The notes beneath the pieces are model-generated. The model saw only the letters and a program-made list of their open reading frames with translations. It made no database searches and was not told the DNA's origin. DNA of 29,490 nt from IMCC26207 sp037141255 (GTDB lineage Bacteria > Actinomycetota > Acidimicrobiia > Acidimicrobiales > Microtrichaceae). A program made the position numbers and the translations under genes. Of the stretch, positions 23,857 to 29,490 are shown piece after piece. Location: assembly GCA_037141255.1 (NCBI GenBank), contig JBAXCX010000020.1, positions 1 to 29,490 on the forward strand, given 5' to 3'. Numbering within the stretch: the first letter of the stretch is position 1; the number at the start of each line of letters is the position of its first letter.

Positions 23857-25184
23857 CAAGCGCTTCGTTCTCCCGGCCACGCTCGCAACCTAGGGGGAGA
23901 TCTCTCGAGCTCACACGCCAACTGCAGCAGCGCTGCCTCATGGTTCTGCTCGCAGCAGGCCTCGCCAGCATGACGGTGTTGCTCAGTCCAACTGATACTT
24001 GGGCCGCAGGCGCGACGAAGGCCGCAGTCGTATTCACCCCTCAGAAACAACTCTCGGACCCTCCTCCAGGACAGGGACTCTCGGCGGCTGTTGCCGCTGT
24101 TCCCGCGAACTCCGCAGGCCTCGACGCCGCACGAGCTGAACAGAAGAATCTGAAGCAAGAACAAGACCAGATGCAGCAGGATCTTGAGAGTACGGACGCA
24201 GAAATTCAGCGGGTCAGCCATGAGCGCGAGTCGACGACTCAGCTCCTAGCTCGAAGGGAGCAACAGGTCACCAAGGCCACCGCTTCGCTCGATCAGCAAC
24301 ACGCAGCACTGCGCGTGATTGGAGTGGAGTGGTTCATCACTGGTTTTGGAAGACTCTCGGCACTCAACCCAACGTTGAACTCTGCCGACCGAGACCGACT
24401 CGACCGTGCCCGCGTGCTCTCAGAGTCAGCAGCGAGCAGCACGATGAAGAAAGAGCGCTTTGCTCGGCAACAGCTCAATCAGCTTCAACAAGACCGCTCT
24501 TTTTTGCAAGAGCAGCTCAGCGGTCAGAATTCCGTGCTCACTGAGCTCGGGTTGAAATCACAAAGCCTGAACGCTTCGCTTACGGATCTCGCCGACCAAC
24601 TCGTCCGCAGCGAGGAACGTGTCGCTGAGGAGCGGATGTCTGCCAGCATTGATGGCACTGATTTATCTACCGGTGCACTGGATGCTTATTGGCGTGCCGC
24701 TTCAACCCTGCGCCTCACGAACCCGAGCTGCGCAATTGCCTGGTGGGCGATTGCGGGCATTGGAAGCACGGAGAGTAAACACGGCACCTACCGCGGCGCC
24801 AAGCTTGGGCGCGACGGTCAGGTGTCGCCGCCGATCTACGGCCCAGATCTCAATGGGTCGAACTCCTTCGCCATCGTTGCAGACTCCGACGGCGGAAATC
24901 TTGATGGCACAGCAACCACCGACCGCGCTGTGGGGCCTATGCAGTTTCTTCCAAGCTCGTGGAACGCAGTGGCTCGTGACGCTACCGGAGATGGTGTCGC
25001 CGACCCACAGAACTTGTACGACGCTGCGCTCACTGCTGGGGCCTACTTGTGCCGAAAGGGCCCAGGCCTTGACCAAGAGAGCACCCTTCGAGCGGCCTAT
25101 CTGAGTTACAACAGGAGCCAGAAATATGTCGACATCGTGATGAGCCATGCTCTCGAGTATCAGCGATTAGTTCCGCTCTCATGA
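23847..25184 (+). CDS. Secreted lytic murein transglycosylase with N-terminal coiled coil
   Basis: This 445-residue envelope protein probably cleaves peptidoglycan glycan strands. It has a basic N-terminus with a hydrophobic export segment (about 30-47, followed by WAAGA), then coiled-coil regions (about 92-155 and 195-265) rich in Gln/Glu/Leu. The catalytic domain starts at about 278: IAGIGSTESKHG carries the presumed catalytic E309, followed by GPMQFLPSSW (363-372), DATGDGVADPQNLYDAA and AYLSYNRS. These fit MltB/SLT-type enzymes of actinobacteria. C296 and C402 could form a disulfide. A coiled coil before a peptidoglycan hydrolase is reminiscent of FtsEX/RipC-style control. The ATG lies inside the end of the phosphodiesterase gene. 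Confidence 0.9.
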   Translation: MGLASASFSRPRSQPRGRSLELTRQLQQRCLMVLLAAGLASMTVLLSPTDTWAAGATKAAVVFTPQKQLSDPPPGQGLSAAVAAVPANSAGLDAARAEQKNLKQEQDQMQQDLESTDAEIQRVSHERESTTQLLARREQQVTKATASLDQQHAALRVIGVEWFITGFGRLSALNPTLNSADRDRLDRARVLSESAASSTMKKERFARQQLNQLQQDRSFLQEQLSGQNSVLTELGLKSQSLNASLTDLADQLVRSEERVAEERMSASIDGTDLSTGALDAYWRAASTLRLTNPSCAIAWWAIAGIGSTESKHGTYRGAKLGRDGQVSPPIYGPDLNGSNSFAIVADSDGGNLDGTATTDRAVGPMQFLPSSWNAVARDATGDGVADPQNLYDAALTAGAYLCRKGPGLDQESTLRAAYLSYNRSQKYVDIVMSHALEYQRLVPLS

Positions 25185-25215
25185 CCTCGCAGCCATAACG
25201 CCCCGCAGGTGGTCG

Positions 25216-25243
25216 TTGACAGGGTCCGCGACAGATGTAAAGT
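25216..25243 (+). promoter_or_regulatory. Strong sigma-A promoter for the ABC importer operon
   Basis: A consensus -35 TTGACA (25216-25221) and a -10 TAAAGT (25238-25243) are 16 bp apart. This is the closest match to consensus in the window. It predicts an untranslated leader of about 120 nt before the ATG at 25372, unlike the many leaderless genes around it. The leader holds only weak short inverted repeats. Confidence 0.65.
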
Positions 25244-25371
25244 CTGCTCACTGTGTGAAGAGCGTCACCTTGCAGAATATCCACAGCTGCCTCGCAAAAG
25301 CGTTGGCTTCTTCGTTAGTCAGTAAGCGAATAGATAGTTACTTCAGATTTCAGGGTCCTTTAGGGGGAACA

Positions 25372-27042
25372 ATGCAAAATCCAAAGCGCCGAACTGCTCG
25401 ATCCTTACTCGCAGTCGGATCACTCATTGTCGTAGCAGTGCTTGCAGTCTCTTGCGGCGGTAACGGAAGCAGCTCGAAAGACACCAGCAATAGCGGCAGC
25501 GAGAAGAATTCCAAACCAACCCCCGGTGGAAAACTCGTTTACGGCCTCGAAGGCGAGACTGCAGATGGATGGTGCTTGCCGCAGGCACAACTCGCAATAG
25601 CCGGAATCCAAGTGGCCCGCTCCATCTACGACACGCTGACAGCGCCGAATGAGAAAGGCGATTACGTTCCCTTCTTGGCGAAGACGCTGACACCGAGCGC
25701 CGATTACACGCAGTGGACACTCACCTTGCGGCCCAACATCACGTTCCACGATGGAACCGCCCTTGATGCAACGGTAGTCAAGAACAATCTCGACGCCTAC
25801 CGCGGCAAGTACGCCGCACGCAGCCCCCTGTTGTTCACTTTTGTGTTCTCAAACATCTCCGATGTCACCGTTGTTGATCCAATGACTGTGTCCATCACGA
25901 CAACCACGCCATGGGCTTCACTCCCCGGAGCGCTCTTTGGCTCCGGACGAGTCGGGATCATGGCTCAGTCACAACTCGATGACCCATCCACCTGCGATAC
26001 CAAACTTGTCGGAACAGGTCCCTTCAGCTTGGTTAGTTGGACACAGAACGAGAGTCTTGTCGTCAAGAAGAACCCGAAGTACTGGCAAAAAGATTCCAGC
26101 GGAACCCAGCTTCCTTATCTTGACCAGATTGAATACAAGCCCACACCAGAAGGACCAAGCAGGATCAATGGCTTGCTTGCAGGTGACCTAAACGCCATGC
26201 AGATTTCTGGAGGCGAGAACATCGACGAACTCCGAACCGACACTGCTGACGGCAAGATCAACTCCTATGAGTCTGACGCGTTCGGTGAGGTCTCGTTCGG
26301 TCAGTTGAATACTTCAGTCGCTCCATTCAATTCACTAACAGCACGCCTTGCAGTCATCAAATCAATCGATATGAAGACCTACAACCAGACCGTCAACCTC
26401 GGAGTCCTGCAAAACGCCAATGGCCCATTTGCTCCCGGTGGCATTGGCTACCTGAAGGACTCCGGATACCCCACCTACAACCTTGCCGAAGCGAAGAAAC
26501 TCGTTGCGCAATACAAGCAAGAGACCGGTACCGACTTGGCCTTCACGCTTATTGCCACCCCTGATGCCGCAACTCAGGCCGCAGCGGCAGTAACGCAACA
26601 GATGGGCGAGAAAGCTGGAATCAAGGTAACGATCAGCGCACTCGAACAGGCTGCGTTGATTAGCACGGCAATCTCGGGCAAGTTCCAAGCCATGGTATTT
26701 CGCAACTACCCAGGAGGAGATCCGGACGCAAACTTTGTCTGGTGGCACAATCCAGGTAACCCAGTCAACTTTAGTCGTTTCGATGATCACGATATCAATG
26801 CCCTTCTCGAGAAGGGTCGCGCTACCCCAGATAAGGCAGAGCGTCAGCAGATTTACGGAGACATCAACAGGGTCTTCGCCAAGCAGGCCTACAGCATCTG
26901 GCTGCAATGGACCATCTGGGACATTGGGACAGCCACTGACGTGCACGGGATTCTCGGTCCGGACCTACCCGATAATGGCGGAGCACCCTTCCCCGGTCTA
27001 GCAACTGGCCATCCCGTCACAGGAATGTGGATCCAAAGCTAG
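25372..27042 (+). CDS. ABC importer substrate-binding lipoprotein, peptide/dipeptide type (SBP_bac_5)
   Basis: This extracytoplasmic binding protein captures substrate for the permeases encoded next. The 556-residue precursor starts with a basic n-region and a hydrophobic stretch ending in a lipobox, VLAVSC, with lipid-anchored C28, followed by a Gly/Ser/Asn/Lys linker. The mature part has the family-5 hallmarks: GGKLVYGLEGE, AKTLTPSADYTQWTLTLRPNITFHDGTALDATVVKNNLDAYRG and GTGPFSLVSWTQNESLVVKKNPKYW. The ATG at 25372 is preceded by AGGGGG; a longer frame upstream to 25216 covers the promoter and is rejected. Peptides are the commonest ligands of this family, but sugars, nickel and opines also occur. 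Confidence 0.95.
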   Translation: MQNPKRRTARSLLAVGSLIVVAVLAVSCGGNGSSSKDTSNSGSEKNSKPTPGGKLVYGLEGETADGWCLPQAQLAIAGIQVARSIYDTLTAPNEKGDYVPFLAKTLTPSADYTQWTLTLRPNITFHDGTALDATVVKNNLDAYRGKYAARSPLLFTFVFSNISDVTVVDPMTVSITTTTPWASLPGALFGSGRVGIMAQSQLDDPSTCDTKLVGTGPFSLVSWTQNESLVVKKNPKYWQKDSSGTQLPYLDQIEYKPTPEGPSRINGLLAGDLNAMQISGGENIDELRTDTADGKINSYESDAFGEVSFGQLNTSVAPFNSLTARLAVIKSIDMKTYNQTVNLGVLQNANGPFAPGGIGYLKDSGYPTYNLAEAKKLVAQYKQETGTDLAFTLIATPDAATQAAAAVTQQMGEKAGIKVTISALEQAALISTAISGKFQAMVFRNYPGGDPDANFVWWHNPGNPVNFSRFDDHDINALLEKGRATPDKAERQQIYGDINRVFAKQAYSIWLQWTIWDIGTATDVHGILGPDLPDNGGAPFPGLATGHPVTGMWIQS

Positions 27043-27067
27043 GACCACGCCGCCCGCAAGTAACAAG

Positions 27068-27107
27068 CATCTGCGGTGAACGGGGAAGGATTCGTTCACC
27101 GCAGATG
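27068..27107 (+). terminator. Perfect 15-bp stem-loop between lipoprotein and permease genes
   Basis: The arms at 27068-27082 and 27093-27107 (CATCTGCGGTGAACG and its exact complement) flank a 10-nt purine-rich loop. No T-run follows, so it is either a partial or factor-dependent terminator or an mRNA-stabilising hairpin that leaves more lipoprotein than permease message. Such stems are common after binding-protein genes. A TACGAT (27131-27136) just downstream could be a weak internal promoter. Confidence 0.7.
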
Positions 27108-27157
27108 AGTCGCAAAGTGTCTGACTCAAATACGATCCCCTTTGGGAATTGGATCAC

Positions 27158-28108
27158 ATGTTCATTCTAAAAAAATTTGGGCAACTCATCGTCACCGTGA
27201 TTCTGGTGACGCTGTTTGCTTCACTGTTGCTCGAATTGCTACCGGGTGATCCAACCGAGGTGCTCATTCCTTCGGGTAGTGACCAACAGCGTGAAGATCT
27301 TCGACATGAGCTCAAGTTGGACCAATCCTTTGCCGTGCGTTACAGCACCTGGCTTGGCAACTTCTCCACGGGCGATATGGGCAACTACTACACCGTGAGT
27401 TCTGATCGACCCGTTTCTGATCGGCTTTGGCAGTCGCTTCCGGTCTCGCTACTGCTGATGTTCTACGCCCAGATGTTGGCCCTTTTCTTTGCGATTCCAT
27501 TGGGGGTGCTCACCGCGTATCGCAAAGGAACCTGGTTTGATCGAACTTCGAATACATCCGCGTTTGCCATGCTGGCGATACCAAACTTCGCCTTGGGCTT
27601 TTTGCTGCAGTACTACTTAGGGGTCAAGCTCGGCTGGTTTAAAACGGGTGGGTACGCATCGCCGAGTGAGAGCCCGATCGAACATTTTCAGTACATGATT
27701 CTTCCGACCATCACGTTGGCCGTGGGTCAGATTGCGATCTATATGCGCTTGCTACGCAGCGATATGATTGCCACCCTCCAGCAGGACTTCATTCTCATGG
27801 CCAAGGCAAAAGGGTTGAAATCAAAGCGAATCCTTTTCCGCCATGCGCTTCGACCATCCTCGCTGACACTGCTCACTGTTGCAGGGCTCAATATCGGAAC
27901 CTTGATCGGCGGTGCACTCATTGTGGAAGTGGTGTTTGCGCTACCAGGAATGGGACTCATGCTCTTTGAGGCCATCAGTCGGCGACAGATCGTTGCCTTC
28001 CAATCAATGGTGGCTGTGATTGCCATTCTCTACATTCTGGTGAACTTCGCCGTAGACCTTCTGTACACCGTCCTCGACCCACGGATTCGTAATGCAAACA
28101 AATCGTGA
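27158..28108 (+). CDS. ABC importer permease, DppB/OppB type
   Basis: This 316-residue membrane protein has six hydrophobic segments, the N-terminal LLPGDPTEVLIPSG loop typical of DppB/OppB, and the cytoplasmic EAA-like loop LMAKAKGLKSKRILFRHALRPS that contacts the ATPase. VEVVFALPGMGLM follows. The ATG at 27158 begins just before the first helix; a TTG three codons upstream is possible. It follows the lipoprotein gene after a strong stem-loop, and its end overlaps the next permease gene by 17 nt. Confidence 0.95.
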   Translation: MFILKKFGQLIVTVILVTLFASLLLELLPGDPTEVLIPSGSDQQREDLRHELKLDQSFAVRYSTWLGNFSTGDMGNYYTVSSDRPVSDRLWQSLPVSLLLMFYAQMLALFFAIPLGVLTAYRKGTWFDRTSNTSAFAMLAIPNFALGFLLQYYLGVKLGWFKTGGYASPSESPIEHFQYMILPTITLAVGQIAIYMRLLRSDMIATLQQDFILMAKAKGLKSKRILFRHALRPSSLTLLTVAGLNIGTLIGGALIVEVVFALPGMGLMLFEAISRRQIVAFQSMVAVIAILYILVNFAVDLLYTVLDPRIRNANKS

Positions 28109-29027
28109 CACCTCGATAGCCCATCTTGATCCATCCTCACTGCCCACCATTGAGGCAATCGAGGCGCCCTCCTCACATGCCGTCAGTGCTGACCGCTTAG
28201 GGACGGCGGCCTGGATTGCCATTGCGTGGATAGCGTTTCTTGGACTGCTTGCCATTCTGGCGCCAGTCCTACCGATACCAGACCCGAATGAGTCCTTTGT
28301 CGCACTCGCAAGAAAGGGCCCGGCTATGGGGCACTGGTTCGGTGGCGATGCCATCGGGCGCGACCTGCTCTCGCGAATCATCTGGGGAACTCGCTCTTCG
28401 TTTATTGTTGGATTCGGTGCGGTCGCTTTCGGCCTTCTTATCGGCGGAATGCTTGGTCTCATGACCGGATTCTTCCGGGGGAAAGTTGACGGACTCATCA
28501 CCCCACTCATGAACGTGCTCCTGGCAATCCCTCAGTTTGTATTAGCTCTGTCACTTGTCACCGTTCTTGCTAGCGGCGCCGACGTCAGTTCGAGTCGCCG
28601 CCTAGCCGTCGTGGTGGTCGGGCTAGGAATCGTGTCGATTCCGTTGCTCGGGCGAATCACACGGGCAAACACGCTCGCGTGGTCTGAACGCGAGTTTGTG
28701 CTCGCAGCCAAGGCAATGGGGGCTAAGAACGGGCGAATCATGGTGCGCGAGGTACTGCCGAACGTGATGCCCGCCATGTTGTCGATCTCTCTGCTTGGAG
28801 TGGGAATCGCAATTGTGGCCGAGGGTGGACTGAGCTTGTTTGGCGTCGGCGTGCAACTGCCGATGCCCTCCTGGGGGAATATCATCGCCGAGGGACGCGG
28901 GCAGATGCGCAACTCTCCGCATATCGTGATTTTCACCTCGCTCATTCTGTTCCTGACCGTCATGGCTTTGAACTTCTTGGGTGATGCGGTGAGTCGCCGC
29001 TTCGGTGTTCGGGAGTCGGTACTGTGA
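28092..29027 (+). CDS. ABC importer permease, DppC/OppC type
   Basis: This 311-residue permease forms the heterodimer with the preceding one. It has a hydrophilic N-terminus of about 35 residues, a first helix at about 38-58, then the DppC signature HWFGGDAIGRDLLSRIIWGTRSS and the EAA loop VLAAKAMGAKNGRIMVREVLPN. GGLSLFGVGVQLPMPSWGNIIAEG near the C-terminus is also typical. The ATG lies inside the previous gene, and the TGA overlaps the GTG of the ATPase gene, so the operon is tightly coupled. Confidence 0.95.
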   Translation: MQTNRDTSIAHLDPSSLPTIEAIEAPSSHAVSADRLGTAAWIAIAWIAFLGLLAILAPVLPIPDPNESFVALARKGPAMGHWFGGDAIGRDLLSRIIWGTRSSFIVGFGAVAFGLLIGGMLGLMTGFFRGKVDGLITPLMNVLLAIPQFVLALSLVTVLASGADVSSSRRLAVVVVGLGIVSIPLLGRITRANTLAWSEREFVLAAKAMGAKNGRIMVREVLPNVMPAMLSISLLGVGIAIVAEGGLSLFGVGVQLPMPSWGNIIAEGRGQMRNSPHIVIFTSLILFLTVMALNFLGDAVSRRFGVRESVL

Positions 29028-29490
29028 GCACTCAGACGCCAGTAGATGGCCTCCCCATTGCGAGTGGCACTCCAGGTGCAGCCAAGCTTCTTGAGGTGCG
29101 AGACATCGTCACCAAGTTCAACACCGAACGAGGTTCACTCACGGCGGTCAACGGCGTGTCGCTTTCACTTGAGCGTGGCCAAACGTTGGGAGTTGTAGGC
29201 GAGTCTGGATCGGGCAAGTCGGTACTCTCTCGTTCGATTATGGGCCTACTGCCTCGCTCAAACACGGAGCGATCCGGTCAAGTCATTTTCGAAGGAAAAG
29301 AAATCTCTGGTTTGAACGACTCGGAGTATCGCGAACTCTGGGGCGATGAGATGGCCATGATCTTCCAGGATCCGATGACGGCGCTGAACCCCGTCATGAA
29401 GGTAGGCCTGCAGATCACGGAATCGCTGCGTTTCCATCTCAGTATGAGCAAATCAGATGCGAAGGACACCGCTATTGCGCTGTTGAAGGC
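29024..29490 (+). CDS. ABC importer ATPase, DppD/OppD type, 3'-truncated by the window edge
   Basis: The frame opens with GTG overlapping the preceding stop (GTGA) and runs open to the end of the window, giving about 155 residues. After a short Pro/Gly-rich start it reads LLEVRDIVTKFNTERG, then Walker A GESGSGKS, LSRSIMGLLP, and the Q-loop segment MIFQDPMTALNPVMKVG, characteristic of peptide-type importer ATPases. The signature motif, Walker B and C-terminal substrate-loop domain lie beyond the window. A second ATPase gene (DppF type) may follow. Confidence 0.95.
   Translation, partial: MSTQTPVDGLPIASGTPGAAKLLEVRDIVTKFNTERGSLTAVNGVSLSLERGQTLGVVGESGSGKSVLSRSIMGLLPRSNTERSGQVIFEGKEISGLNDSEYRELWGDEMAMIFQDPMTALNPVMKVGLQITESLRFHLSMSKSDAKDTAIALLK

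Noticed and set aside
25216..25371. Longer start for the substrate-binding lipoprotein
   Set aside because: It would place the consensus TTGACA/TAAAGT promoter inside the gene and bury the signal peptide; AGGGGG marks the ATG at 25372.
26362..26946. 194-residue minus-strand frame inside the lipoprotein gene
   Set aside because: It is antisense to a well-supported binding protein with no domain of its own.
28004..28510. 168-residue minus-strand frame across the two permease genes
   Set aside because: It is antisense to two certain permeases, with Pro/Arg/Ser-rich composition typical of shadow frames.
1..29490. CRISPR arrays, insertion sequences, tRNA or rRNA genes
   Set aside because: I read for regularly spaced repeats, transposase motifs, T-loop GTTCRA sequences with acceptor stems, and rRNA signatures, and found none that hold up.

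Overview
The window looks like a chromosomal segment of an actinobacterium (Actinomycetota). The evidence is a fused CofG/CofH FO synthase (FbiC), a DUF3151 protein, a Cys-rich protein of a type I associate with actinobacteria, many GTG starts, and dense gene packing with many 4-nt ATGA/GTGA overlaps. The moderate GC content and the style of several proteins suggest an Acidimicrobiia-like aquatic lineage, but this placement is inference. I found no tRNA, rRNA, CRISPR array, insertion sequence or phage gene. No gap between genes exceeds 300 bases. The first gene (transketolase) and the last (ABC ATPase) are cut by the window edges.

Layout. 1-3123 (+): end of transketolase, then transaldolase (non-oxidative pentose phosphate pathway). 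3181-6075 (+): an HxlR-type regulator followed 3 nt later by fbiC (coenzyme F420 precursor synthesis). 6097-7838 (-): a divergent sigma-factor-like gene coupled by ATGA to a single-pass membrane protein with a proline/threonine-rich linker. 7888-8640 (+): a divergently transcribed Cys-rich putative metal-binding protein. 8641-8765: a leader with several competing hairpins. 8766-10546 (+): an AAA+ ATPase of McrB type coupled to a DUF2357/McrC-like protein, with no recognisable nuclease. 10532-10792 (-): a small acidic protein. 10924-12116 (+): TauE/SafE permease plus a DUF1634 partner.

12127-20067 is almost entirely on the minus strand: RNase D and rhodanese, a PLP-dependent decarboxylase/aldehyde lyase, DUF3151, an alpha/beta hydrolase coupled to pyruvate kinase, an acyl-CoA dehydrogenase with a palindromic operator candidate upstream, and a SirB1/transglutaminase-like protein. 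20223-21785 (+) is an acyl-CoA synthetase, convergent with an MFS transporter (21794-23038, -). 23092-25184 (+) holds a glycerophosphodiester phosphodiesterase overlapping a lytic transglycosylase. 25372-29490 (+) is a peptide/oligopeptide-type ABC importer operon: lipoprotein, two permeases and the start of an ATPase. A perfect 15-bp stem lies between the lipoprotein and the first permease.

Two themes recur. First, at least nine genes have a TANNNT box ending 6-7 nt before the start codon, with little or no Shine-Dalgarno sequence. This is the layout expected for leaderless transcripts, and it also fixes several starts. Second, the central 6.1-10.8 kb block holds three poorly described modules side by side: the sigma-like/membrane pair, the Cys-rich protein, and the nuclease-less McrBC-like pair. 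This block is the best place to look for new biology.
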